A stretch of 64,000 nucleotides of DNA from Aristolochia californica (Eukaryota; Streptophyta; Magnoliopsida; Piperales; Aristolochiaceae): positions 26,603,610 to 26,667,609 of the forward strand of contig JARWKL010000004.1 in assembly GCA_029961685.1 (NCBI GenBank), given 5' to 3'. The position numbers were made by a program, and so were the translations under genes. The notes under the pieces were generated by a model, which had not been told where the DNA came from, made no database searches, and saw only the letters and a list, made by a program, of their open reading frames with translations. Positions 1 to 9,113 of the stretch are shown piece after piece. How positions within the stretch are numbered: position 1 is the first letter of the stretch; each line of letters opens with the position of its first letter.

Positions 1-1388
1 TATCCTAATTTTTTTCTGTTGAAATTTCTTAGGGTATTTTCGTTGCTTATGGGAGGTGGTTTTGCAACCATAAGCTCCTACATTTTTGTTCTGGTTTGAA
101 CAACATAATGTTTGTTTATTTGCCTTACTATTTTTCTTTTGTAGTTTTTGGGCTTCACAAAGATTTGCCAACATTTCTTGTACAAATCTATGTCTTCTTC
201 CTAAAGTATCAATGTTTAGGAAAATATCCAAGGTTAAAGTACCATGTTCTGGATGTTTTGCCAATATTTTGTAATGTAGTCTTTTTCAGCTACATGTGCA
301 AATGGTTCTGGCAATTTTGCATAAAAGATAGATAGATAAGGTTTCTGGTCTTCTTTTTGCAGTTTATAGAAGTAACTTGCAAACTCGCAGTGATACTTCT
401 CATAAAAACAAATGTTACAGATTTGTAACTTGTTTAATTTCTAAAGAGTTTCTAAACGTTTTCTTTGTTTAGTACTCTCATTGTAGGCTTCTAGGGTTGG
501 ATGTATTCCTAGAAATTCCTTTGATATCTTAGCCACTAATCCTTTCAAGATATTGGCTATGGATATTAAAGTATTAGCTCATTTTTGGTCTTCGGGAAGG
601 TTGTCCCACCAATGAGCTACATTACCCCGTAAAGCATGGGTAAAGAAATTAAATGCTGATTCTTGGTTTCAAGATTCATGCATATTTGCACCAATGCTCA
701 TGCTTCTTTCCCAATCTTTAAGGACCTTTTCTCCATCCTTGGGGCAATCCAAGTTGAGGTAAAATCCAAAAGGGTTTATGTTATTTATGGTTTGGTGTCC
801 CTTAGTAGCATTTGAAGGATCGACATTTGTGAATTTTGTCGCATAACTTTGTCCTCCCAGGGATATTTTTGAGTGGGAGAAACTTTCTCGTTCTTGCGGA
901 TGAACCGCAGTACGGTTTCGGAAGTTATCTTGAAAGCTATCTTCCATGTGGGTGTCTCGTACCCTTGAAGTTTCTGCTTCAAAATGGTCGCTACCACGAA
1001 GCATTCGAAATCTTTTACCAAGATCATCTGCCTTTTTGTCATTAGCAGAGTAGTCTGTTTTCTTGGTATTTTCTTCTACAACTTCATCAGATGCCCAGGC
1101 TTCTGGTTCACTGTTGTGTTGCTCTTGTTGTTTACTAGAGGAGGGTTTTTCCTCTTGAACATAATAAATCGGTTGGCGACCGAAGGTATTATATTCTGCG
1201 TAAACTTCATCATCGGTGGAGGATGATGCTTTTGAAGCGATCCTAAAAGTAGGTGGTGCTGGATCCTTTTTTCTAGGTGCTATGCAAGGTGTTGCAAAGT
1301 ACACTAGGTTTTTCAGCCATCCGGTGATGTCAGGAAGGCCTAATGGTAATGGAGTTTCCATATCCATTAAATAGAAAAACTCTGTCAT
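1..1388 (-). pseudogene. Coat protein gene, piece I, N-terminal part, runs off the left edge
   Basis: Start of the pararetroviral capsid (CP) gene. The ATG at 1388 overlaps the stop of the 71-aa ORF C2 as ATGA. The first 239 codons are open: a hydrophobic N-terminus (MTEFFYLMDM), then a long polar Ser/Glu/Lys-rich stretch as in caulimovirid CP leaders. A TGG to TGA change at 671-669 interrupts the frame; copy II keeps the Trp codon. One base is missing near 249 relative to copies II and IV. The core with the ALQGNVAHWWD-type segment and the basic linker follow towards base 1. The window opens about two thirds into the gene, before the zinc knuckle. Virus identity is firm. The CP assignment rests on the knuckle seen in the other copies and on position just before Pol. 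Confidence 0.8.
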
Positions 1389-1600
1389 AGAGATAATTCT
1401 TGAAGCTTCCGTTGAACCTTTTTGATCAGATACCGTAGTAGAATTTCTCTACGGGTTAACCTCCACCATTCATTCAGATATGCTTGATAAGCTATATCGG
1501 TTTCATTTACTGGTGTGAGAGTTTCTCTGGCGTGCCAATTTTGGGCTTGCATTGACCGTACCAGACGAAGTTGATCTAGTAGTCTTGCTCTACAAATCAT
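1385..1600 (-). CDS. Small viral ORF C2, 71 aa, tandem paralogue of C1
   Basis: Intact 71-aa ORF of unknown function between C1 and CP. Its ATG lies 1 base after the C1 stop (TAA at 1604-1602) and its TGA overlaps the CP ATG as ATGA (1388-1385). It is basic and likely helical, starting MICRARLL and ending LIKKVQRKLQELSL. It has exactly the length of C1 and aligns with it without gaps, most clearly over residues 41-71 (shared Y, W, R, T, R, LR, IKK, KL, L, L). I infer duplication of one small gene within the virus. A truncated copy occurs at 10858-11019, and the gene is absent from piece IV. I do not recognise it as a named caulimovirid protein. It may be a virion or nucleic-acid-binding accessory protein, but nothing in the sequence proves that. 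Confidence 0.65.
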   Translation of the reverse strand: MICRARLLDQLRLVRSMQAQNWHARETLTPVNETDIAYQAYLNEWWRLTRREILLRYLIKKVQRKLQELSL

Positions 1601-1601
1601 T

Positions 1602-1818
1602 TTACAAAGCTAAAAGGTTTAGCTTTCTTTTAATTTTCTTGATCTTGCATCTAAGGTTGTAGATGCAATCAGAATATCTTTCCCAAAAAATAGTAATACC
1701 ATACCATTGCTGGGATTGTATTATCTTCTGGCTGAAGAGTATTTCTTTGGAGTAAAGCGAGGGCATGGCTTTCTCTTTTTAATTTTAAACGATCTAAAAG
1801 TTTCCGTTTATAGATCAT
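1602..1818 (-). pseudogene. Small viral ORF C1, piece I, frameshifted
   Basis: Homologue of the intact 71-aa ORF at 16116-16331. The ATG (1818-1816) overlaps the last 11 bases of the VAP-like gene and the TAA is at 1604-1602. About 50 codons in, one extra T in a T-run (near 1688) shifts the frame to an early stop; the rest, with the basic C-terminal helix, continues in the next frame. Function is unknown. Its neighbours and spacing match a polycistronic viral RNA. Confidence 0.6.
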
Positions 1819-2215
1819 TCTGGTGTCCAAACCTTGATGCACCTGGAGAACCTAGACGTTCTTTTGAACCTAGCTGTTCTTTTAATGCTAAGACTTCTGT
1901 CAAAAGTTCTTGCATTTTATCTTTGTTTAGATTATCTAAACTTTGTTTAAGTTCTGTTAACTCTTTGAAGAAAACAGGACTATTTCCATGGTCAATCTTT
2001 TCTAGAATATTTTCTAGGATGTTTTGACACTTTATTATTTCTCTATGTTTCTGTTCATCATAGAGGAAATCTATTTTTTGTTGGAGGTTTTCAACAGTTT
2101 TTTCTAACCTATTAAGGGTCTTACCAAAAGACTCTAAGGTTTGATTAGAATTGATGACGATGTCACTAGTTCCTATAGGTGGAACTAAGGCTTTGTATGG
2201 GTTATGTGCCATCAT
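1808..2215 (-). CDS. Virion-associated-protein-like coiled-coil ORF, 135 aa
   Basis: Intact 135-aa ORF directly after MP, overlapping its end by 14 bases and overlapping C1 by 11. Residues ~25-110 form long heptad-like helices (LNRLEKTVENLQQKIDFL, then LTELKQSLDNLNK). The tail is short, Gly/Pro/Arg-containing and follows KERLGSPG. Caulimovirid virion-associated proteins are about this size, with an N-terminal coiled coil that multimerises and a basic Pro-containing tail that binds nucleic acid and capsid. Size, architecture and position between MP and CP support that role. Primary similarity cannot be tested here; a badnavirus-like small coiled-coil protein is the alternative. It is one of the few undamaged viral ORFs, but it appears only in piece I. 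Piece IV has ORF B at the same place. Confidence 0.55.
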   Translation of the reverse strand: MMAHNPYKALVPPIGTSDIVINSNQTLESFGKTLNRLEKTVENLQQKIDFLYDEQKHREIIKCQNILENILEKIDHGNSPVFFKELTELKQSLDNLNKDKMQELLTEVLALKEQLGSKERLGSPGASRFGHQNDL

Positions 2216-3158
2216 CTATGTGAAGAGGAACATAAGCATTGGGCCTTGGAGTTCCTATTCCTTCGAAACGAGAACTATTTGAGGTTCTACTTGTTGAGGT
2301 AGAGGGTCCGTCCTGTTCGATGGAAAAACTGGATCTAGTATTTGTGATCACTAGTTTTCCTTCTATCTCCTTTATGGTTTTCCGAGAGAGGGGAAGGTGT
2401 CTGGGTGCCAAAGGTTGGACTACCGATTCTGTTGGCCATGTTAACTCTCTAGGGTCGAGTTCTTCTATGGTCAAGTTTTCAGAATAACCAATGTTTTTGG
2501 CTAATTTTGTGAGTTTCTTTGAATCTTTAACTGGAACCTTTCCAGTGTTGATTCCTCGGGCTACTATGCATACAAGTATGCACATAACTCTTCTTCCTGG
2601 TTGAATTCCATTTTTTGATCAGTTGTTTGTATAGAATTTTAGGGACAAGGTGTCTTGGATGTGCTTGTCTTCTAAATCTATTTGTAGATTGGGCGATGTT
2701 GTAAAGGATACTGGGCCTAATCCTAAGTTTGCTCTAACTCCTCCAAGTAGGGCTTTTTCAAAATTATTCTTCACAGAGTTATCTACTATAGCTGCGATGA
2801 AGGGTAAATTCTAATTGATTCATATTAAGGGGTCTAATCCTATACGAACTAGTCCATAATGGACATATTTGAATCTTTTTAGCTTAGCTAAGTCAGATTC
2901 ACTTAATAATCTGTAGCAGAAAGTACCTGAGTTGGTATCCTGTATTTCTACAGATAGTTCCTTCTGGAAGACGAAGGATTTCTTTTGGAATTCAATCCAA
3001 TCTTCGTTGTAGACTTCAGTTATCCGAGGGATACTTATTGTCCACTTTTGTCCATCCTGCATTAGATTAGGATGTTCATCGTATTCTCCCTGTGTTTCAT
3101 GATGTATATGAACACTGTTTTGGAGAGAAGTACATTCTATTCCTATTTGTTCAGACAT
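2202..3158 (-). pseudogene. Movement protein (30K superfamily), three in-frame stops
   Basis: One continuous 318-codon frame with no frameshift, interrupted only by TGA (2822-2820), TAG (2813-2811) and TGA (2621-2619). Caulimovirid MPs bind nucleic acid and form plasmodesmal tubules for cell-to-cell spread. Support: an N-terminal region with ISIPRITEVY, a KYVHYGLVRIGLDPL strand near residues 95-110 resembling the conserved YxHxGxxxxG-type core, then ALLGGVRANL and GPVSFTTSPN blocks, a typical 30K pattern. The C-terminal ~100 residues are Ser/Thr-rich. The end (HIDDGT) overlaps the VAP-like ATG by 14 bases. It is the first gene after the LIR in piece I and is missing from piece IV. Two stops could come from Trp or Arg codons by single transitions. 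This copy is dead. Confidence 0.72.
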
Positions 3159-3920
3159 TTAGGAATTTTAGATGAGTTGAGGTCTCTTCTAATTTTTGGA
3201 ACAGGAGTTCAAGCAATCGTTCCAATTGATACGAGTCTCCAGCAGACTCTAACAGCGAAATACTGATACCAAAAGCACTATTGCCATGATATCAATGATA
3301 CAAAGTCTCTAATAGACTTGTACACACGAAGAACTACGGATGAGGGCAGCGAAACTAGGATCCTAGGGATTTCTACCTGTCTGTCTAGCTACAGGCAGCA
3401 GAAAACATCTACGGGCAGCGGAAAACAACGATGACTCACACAATACTATTCCTACAGTCACACTTCGTCAGTCCTATCAGTTTACCATCATATCACTTTC
3501 CTGCTTCCTACCACATGTCACTGCTATATACTCGTTTGTGTCTATGTCATAGCTATCTAATAAGCCCAACATGACTTCTGCTGCTACTTAGAACTTCTTC
3601 GGGGTTTGACCTTATTCCTGCCGGCTTACCACCAAGTGGGCAATTTCGTCAATGCGGTCCTCACGGTCTCCAGAGGGCCCCAAGCCATTCCTATTAACCA
3701 TTGCGGCTCCATGGCTACTTCAGCAGGGTAGAACACAACTCCGTTTCGTTTTCAACCTCGGAGCGTAGCCGAATAATTCCAAGTCTCTAGCTTCTGTCCT
3801 ATTTGGCACTATTTCGATACTATTTCTTTTTGACGAGTCAATAGTAAACATGAATAGTAATCATGAATAGTAACCATGAATAGTAAAAATGAACAGTTCT
3901 TTTAAACAGTAACTTTGAAA

Positions 3921-4070
3921 CAGTAAAAACAAACACTGTGGAGATCATATATATAGATGCGGAATATGAACAGTAATAACAAATACTGTGGAGATCACAA
4001 TATTACAAACATGCGGAATGAACAGTAATAACAAATACCGTGGAGATCACAATATTACAAACATGGGGAA
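3921..4070. repeat. Three tandem ~51 bp repeats in the LIR
   Basis: Units start at about 3921, 3971 and 4023, each with CAGTAAnAACAAA followed by CTGTGGAGATCA (CCGTGG in the third). The first unit differs by a TATATATA stretch. The same array is present in piece IV from 17829. They may be transcription-factor sites or leader repeats; the function is inferred only from place. Confidence 0.75.
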
Positions 4071-4175
4071 ATATAAAAAAATTATTCAAAACAAATAAAA
4101 ACATAACATAACTAAATACATACCCTTAAAAAAAAGGAAAAGAAAAAACTACTTAGCTACATAACTCCCGAAGTT

Positions 4176-4246
4176 ACCGACCGTGGCACTGGTCGGTTCC
4201 CTCTTTTCTACTCAGCCATTACGGCTGTTAAGCACATATTGTGCTT
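4176..4246. other. Cluster of three short perfect hairpins
   Basis: Three inverted repeats follow each other: ACCGACC/GGTCGGT (4176-4182 and 4191-4197), CAGCC/GGCTG (4213-4217 and 4223-4227) and AAGCACA/TGTGCTT (4230-4236 and 4240-4246). In viral sense they lie just downstream of the TATA candidate, so they would be near the 5' end of the leader RNA or near its 3' end by redundancy. They are absent from piece IV, which ends before this region. Confidence 0.55.
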
Positions 4247-4363
4247 GAGGAACTTGCCGGAGAAGGATCACCGGAAATCGCCTTTTCTTCGAACGCTCAA
4301 GCTCTTTAATTTCGAATTTAGAGGCTCTCAGTTTTAATGTCTCAACCTCTGGAGGAGCGTCAA

Positions 4364-4370
4364 ATTTATA
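4364..4370 (-). promoter_or_regulatory. Candidate TATA box of the viral promoter
   Basis: On the minus strand the sequence reads CTATAAAT, about 220 bases beyond the gene E stop and about 155 bases downstream of a TGACG cluster. This is the usual layout of a caulimovirid full-length promoter. A second TATA-like stretch (CTATATATATG, ~3946-3957) inside the first tandem repeat is a weaker alternative. Confidence 0.4.
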
Positions 4371-4525
4371 GCTGAAGATCTTTCATGTCTTTCGCTTTTA
4401 CCCTTTATTGAGAGGTGGGTGTTTAAAGACAAAGGGTAACTTTTGTCTTTTTGACTTGTCATTTTTGCCCTTGCATTATTACCTTTCGGCACCGAAAGCA
4501 GGGGTAGAAATGTCTTTTCTGTTGG

Positions 4526-4546
4526 TGACATCATGATGATGACGTG
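4526..4546. promoter_or_regulatory. TGACG-type (as-1-like) activator element
   Basis: TGACA at 4526 and TGACG at 4540 in direct orientation, with an ACGT core at 4542-4545, 14 bases apart. Paired TGACG motifs bind plant TGA-type bZIP factors and are known in caulimovirid promoters. The assignment is by motif and by position upstream of the TATA candidate. Confidence 0.35.
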
Positions 4547-4588
4547 CAGGAATCTTTTTTAGCCATCTTTGTTGACTTGGTGTAGCCG

Positions 4589-6167
4589 TCATTGATGACA
4601 TTTGTAGCCGTCGTTGCGGACTTTTGAGCCGCCTTTGCTGACTTTTTTTTTGTCGTGGGCCGAGTCTGCTGACTTGGCTGCTGAGTAGTCTGTTGTCATG
4701 GCTGCTGACTGCTCATTCAGACAGGTGCCTTTCTGTTCACACAATTTACAGGTGTGCTCCTTCAGAAAAGTCTTCTGGGCCATCTGGCAGAAGCTTTCCT
4801 TTATTGTTTTGCTGAAGGGGATATTTCCTCCAAGGAGTTTCTTCAGCGTAGCTTTGAGACTGGTCTGGACAGAAGTCAGAGTCTCTTTATAGTTTTCAGA
4901 GACGATCGTCAGTGGGACGGAGGTCTTGTAATCAGCTGTTGTATGAGCTGTATCAGGTTCTTGAGCCCGCGGATACGCCTGGTTGGCCAGATTGCTTCTA
5001 GGCAAGGCTTGGCTTTTGGAACATGTCTGGGATCATATTCCATGTTGGCGTCACCTTCTTTGATGCCTTCAAGTGTCACGACAGAAATGCTTGGAAACAC
5101 CTTTGTGTCAGTAACAATTTCACCAATACAAGAAATGAAATGAAGCCGAATTCCTTTAGTTTTTGTTATGGAGATGAAGCTTTTGCAAGCCTCCATAATT
5201 TCCTTTGGCATTTTCTCCAACACTGATAAGTCGGTGGAGTGGATTTCCAATTTTTTTATGAATCCATATGCATCAAGCATGGATGAATATTTTGAGTCTA
5301 TTTCATGACTCAGCTTCACTTGATTCCAACTGTTGCTGGGCTCAGTGGTGAAGAAGGGAGTGTTCATCCCTTGTCCAATTTGTTCATTCCATCTCTAGAA
5401 TTGAACAGTATGATCGGATTCGATCTTTGAATGAACGTTGTCCACCTTTTGAGGGCATAGCGAGGGATCCTCAGACATAATGTCTGAAAGTTTTAAAGGT
5501 TTAAATTTCTTTAAAAACTCAAACTCATTAAAACTAGTTTTATCTGGTTTATTTAGGCTTTTCAACCTTGTAAACTCAGACGGGGTAACCAATTTTGTCT
5601 TGAATGATTTCTCATTACTAGACAAGTCCGTTTCCATTGGGGATGGATCCGTTAAGACTTCCTTTTCAGCTTGAGACTGACAGGTAGAAGTCCCTGATTC
5701 CGATTTCAACGAAATCGTTAAGGTTTCCTTTCCAGCTCTAGACTGGCAGGTAGAAATCCCTGATTCCCCTATCTTTAGAGAAGATTGGGTTGTGATTTCC
5801 TTTTCATGCCTGACATGACCGATAGAAATCCCGGGTCGACCTGTGTTTATCAAAACACTAAAGTCATCCGTCTGCTGATTAGCTGACATTGTGGCTTCCT
5901 TTTCTCGCGATGGAGATCCTGTAGAAATCCCAGAGGATCTTGGCATTTCATGCCGTTGAGTGAGTTCTTTTAACTCTTCGGTTAATTCTTTAACCTTGAG
6001 TTGTGAGACTTCTCCACTTAACCCGTAACGGGCACATTCTCATGTATGTCTCCTCGTTCTGAGAGAACTAAAAGACTATCGAATAGTGACTGTAGGGTTG
6101 AGAGCAATACCGTGAGTGTGGCAATTGCTGCTGCTAGGTCCGTCAGGGTGCTGCTGAGGGGATCCAT
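4589..6167 (-). pseudogene. Gene E, transactivator-position gene, piece I, multiply broken
   Basis: Occupies the place of the transactivator/inclusion-body gene downstream of Pol. A 49-aa ORF (6167-6018; MDPLSSTLTD, hydrophobic heptads) opens 1 base after the Pol stop. The main frame begins after a TGA near 6030 with a Lys/Glu/Leu coiled coil, then the first ATG at 5946. Residues 6-98 of that ORF carry four imperfect repeats around G-I-S-(T/I)...KE. A CAG to TAG stop lies at 5397-5395. The frame resumes to 4909, while the C-terminal part continues in another frame (5005-4589), so there is a frameshift near 5000. That part has a possible metal site, C-x2-C-x5-C (C86, C89, C95 of the 138-aa ORF). 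I see no viroplasmin domain here. The transactivator role is inferred mainly from position. Confidence 0.5.
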
Positions 6168-6168
6168 T

Positions 6169-7636
6169 TTACCTGTCTGTAACACAAGAAAGTTTTCGAG
6201 TAAGAGTGTCAGGTAAATAGTTTTTATCTCCTTTAATGTGTTCAACAGTAAAAGAGAATTGAAAGAACCATTGCTGCCAACGGAGTAACCTACCGTGACA
6301 AAGTGATTCTTCTAAATTTCTTGACATAAAACCGACAAAATTTTTACAGTCAGTTCTTACCTGAAATTCTTTGGGTACGAGATAAATATAAAACTTTTTT
6401 ATCCCATTCTTTACTACTAAAATTTCTTTTTCATAAGAATGATAGTTTGTTTCAGCAGATGAAAATGTTCCTAATGCATATTTTCATATTCTTTCAGAAT
6501 CATTGATTTTGCATTTTAGGACTGCTGCCCAAGTGTGATAAGAGGCGCCAGTTTCCAAAATCAGTTTTGCATTTGGATCAGGTAGAGTTAACACCGGGAG
6601 GTGTTTCATCATTTGTTTGATCCGGAGTACTTCAAGACTATCAGTGGGTGTCCATTCCCATTTGACGTATTTCTTTAGTTTCTTTTGAAAGGGTTTCCTA
6701 ATTTCTGCTAAATTCTTTATGAATTGTTAAGCATATTTTAGGCATCCTCAGAAACGTTGAAGTTGTTTTATATCTTCAATTTTATTCGGAAAAGCAGCTA
6801 GTTTTTCCAGAATATGATTTTGAAGAATGATTTCTCCTTTTGAGATGTTTAGACCTAAGAAATCTATCTTGGTTTTAAACAACTCTGATTTCTTTTTGCT
6901 GAGTACTATCCTAGTAGTTTTTAAGGCATTTAAAACCTTAAGTAATTGCTCTTTATGTTGATCCTTGGATCTGAAAATAATAGGATGTCATCAACATAAA
7001 CTAAGAAAAAATTAAAGAATGGTTTGAGGATATCATCCATTCTTCTTTGAAATACGTTGGGTGCTTGTTTTAACCCAAAGGGCATTACAAGCCACTCATA
7101 ATGTCCTGAAGGACAACTGAATGCAGTAAGGGGAATAGCTCTTTCGGTTAGACGAATTTGCCAAAACCAGGATTTGCAATCAAATTTAGAAAACCATTGT
7201 TTTCCTCTTATGGCAGCTATTAATCTTTCTTTGTTAGGAAGATAGTAACCATCCATTTTTGTGGCTTAATTAACCTTTTTATAGTTAATAACCATTCTAG
7301 CTTTTCCTCGTTTTATCTCTGCATGATTCTGTTCCAGGAAAGCAGGAGATGTATGTGGAGAATAACTTGCCTGGATTAAACCTTGAGTGAGCAAGTCATT
7401 TATTTGTGTTGAGAATTCTTCAACATCAGAAGGACTGTAAACCATAGGTTTTTCTCAGATTTCCTTTTCAGGATCAAGAAGTTCGAGGTCGGCATATGGT
7501 TTTTGTTTATGCCACCATTCTAAGGGTTTCTCAGAACAAGTGGATTCTAGAAGTTGTTGAACTTCAGATTCACAGTACTCAGCAAGGAGTAGAGTTTCTA
7601 AGGTTGGAATCTCATTGCGTTTATGCGGATACTCAT
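6169..7636 (-). pseudogene. Pol (protease-RT-RNase H), piece I, protease deleted
   Basis: Caulimovirid polymerase gene, copying pregenomic RNA to DNA. The ATG (7636) overlaps the CP stop as ATGA; the stop TAA is at 6171-6169. A ~500 bp deletion joins the first few codons to the protease/RT linker near 7613-7630, removing the aspartic protease. RT motifs are clear in the ORF 7256-6930: FDCKS (residues 25-29), MPFG (58-61), catalytic YVDD (87-90). The frame breaks just after YVDD near 6960. RNase H sequence follows in pieces to 6169. This copy keeps RT motif B, which piece IV has lost. Undeleted length from piece IV is 656 codons including stop, normal for the family. It is a dead copy. Confidence 0.88.
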
Positions 7637-8387
7637 TCAGAGAAGGTGCCTGAAGAGTCTAACATGTTCTCTGAGTTTTCCGAGGAGGAGGACACAGTTG
7701 CAAGATGAAGTTCATATATTTCATCTTCTGATTGGATTTCATCATAATGAATGATTTCTAATCCATTTTCTTCGGCTAGTAACATGTAAGTACTGTACCG
7801 CCATTGTTGTTTATCATTTGGACAATCTTTTGCAAAATGTCCTTCTTTCTGGCATATCCAGCATTTGTGTTTGCTTGGGGTTTTCCCCTTTGGGCAGTAT
7901 GCATTTGACCCTTTACTGGATGTGGTAGGGCCAGAATTTGTTCTTTTCTTAAAGTACCTCTTTTTAGGAGTATACCTGGTTGTAGAACTTTTTTGTATCC
8001 TAAATTTTTTTTGTTGAAATTTCTTAGGATATTTTCGTTGCTTATGGGAGGTGGTTTTGCAACCATAAGCTCCTACATTGTTGTTCTGGTTTGAACAACA
8101 TAATGTTTGTTTATTTGCCTTACTACTTTTCTTTCGTAGTTTTTGGGCTTCACAAAGATTGGCCAACATGTCTTGTAAAAATCTATGTCTTCTTCCTAAA
8201 GTATCAATGTTTAGGAAAAAAACCATGGTTAAAGTACCATGTTCTGGATTGTTTTGCCAATATTTTGTAATGTAGTCTTTTTCAGCTACTTGTGCAAATG
8301 GTTCTGGCAATTTTGCATAAAAGATAGACAGATAAGGTTTCGGGTCTTCTTTTTGCAATTTATAGAAGTAACTTGCAAACTCGCAGT
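7633..8387 (-). pseudogene. Coat protein gene, piece I, C-terminal part with intact zinc knuckle
   Basis: C-terminal ~250 codons of CP, truncated upstream at the 8387 breakpoint and ending in TGA (7635-7633). It shows the capsid core end (YITKYWQNNPEHGTL), a strongly basic linker (KYPKKFQQKKF, then TPKKRYFKKR), the CCHC knuckle CWICQKEGHFAKDC (C-x2-C-x4-H-x4-C), and an acidic Ser-rich tail (YDEIQSEDEIYEL, SSSSENSEN). Basic linker, knuckle and acidic tail are the standard caulimovirid CP C-terminus: the knuckle binds viral RNA and the acidic tail masks the basic domain. This is the only copy whose knuckle is not broken by a stop. It is not functional as it stands, because its 5' half is absent here. 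Confidence 0.88.
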
Positions 8388-9113
8388 TGAGAATTCTTCA
8401 ACATCAGAAGGAGTGTAAACCATAGGTTTTTCTAGGATTTCCTTTTCAGGATCAAGAAGTTTGAGGTCGGCATATGGTTTTTGTTTATGCCACCATTCTA
8501 AGGGTTTCTCAGAACAAGTGGATTCTAGAAGTTGCTGAACTTCAGATTCACAGGACTCAGCAAGGAGCAGAGTTTCTAAGGTTGGAATCTCATCACCACG
8601 CTTGCTGCATTTTTCGAAGACCTGATGGAGGACATCACCATTGCCAGAAATGGCATAGGCTTCCATAGGTTTTACGGCGTAGACAAATACTGTAGTATTG
8701 TCGATTTCTCGTCGAGTGCGACATCGAAGTTTATAGTAGGCTGGTTTTTGCTCTATCGGGGCATGAAACATGAGCCATTCATTTCCTAGGACCAAGTCTG
8801 GTCCTGAGTTTATGTTTGATCCTAAACTAATGAGTTTTGGAATCATAAACTTTTCACCTCCAATGTCGAGATGAATGTTTCAAGCTTCGACAGAAAGAGA
8901 GATATTCTCTCCGGAGCCAACGGTTACTTGAAGGGGTACTTCAAGTATTTTCCATAGATCCATGGGAAGTAGATTTTGTCTAGCTAGGCAATATGAACTT
9001 CATGTATCTACGAGAGCGTGTATATGGAATTTCATATATCCGGGTAGTTTAAGCAGGACCGTGATATAAGAATTTCCAGATGCGACATGCTCTGCATTTA
9101 TGCGGATACTCAT
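8387..9113 (-). pseudogene. Pol fragment, piece II (protease and RT start)
   Basis: Starts at the ATG at 9113, overlapping the CP stop (ATGA, 9113-9110). It contains the retroviral-type aspartic protease site ALVDT, followed by TGA (9002-9000) where piece IV has Gly. A second stop near 8883 is a CGA to TGA change relative to piece IV. From 8846 the frame is open through the protease C-terminus (LVLGNEWLM) and the linker into the first RT residues (PSDVEEFST). At 8387 it is fused to unrelated-frame CP sequence of piece I by a rearrangement. RT and RNase H are absent. The protease would cleave CP and Pol precursors. Confidence 0.8.

Larger units (their letters stand above)
3159..4588 (-). promoter_or_regulatory. 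Viral large intergenic region (promoter and leader), piece I
   Basis: Non-coding stretch between the end of gene E and MP, homologous to 17126-18006 for most of its promoter-distal half. It contains TGACG-type elements and a TATA candidate, three short hairpins, a ~51 bp tandem repeat, repeated CATGAATAGTAA-type 13-mers (~3848-3890) and several leader hairpins (AAGTCT/AGACTT at 3303-3319; palindrome CTAGGATCCTAG at 3355-3366). In this family such a region drives the terminally redundant pregenomic RNA and forms a structured leader. The primer-binding site expected near 3220 is not intact: matching to piece IV stops at the TTGG where the site should begin. A 66-codon reading frame at 4534-4334 has no support as a gene. 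Confidence 0.65.

Noticed and set aside
86..1226. Plus-strand open frames over the virus (for example 86-274, 836-1045, 984-1226 and their repeats near 9558, 10457, 15709)
   Set aside because: They are antisense shadows of the CP gene, recur only because CP recurs, and have no start context or recognisable domains.
3946..3957. TATATATA stretch as the main viral TATA box
   Set aside because: It lies within one variant of the tandem repeat and lacks nearby activator motifs; the CTATAAAT at 4364-4371 with upstream TGACG motifs is better placed. Kept only as an alternative.
4334..4534. 66-codon minus-strand frame in the LIR
   Set aside because: It overlaps the candidate promoter elements and TATA box, has no homologue in piece IV and no recognisable feature.
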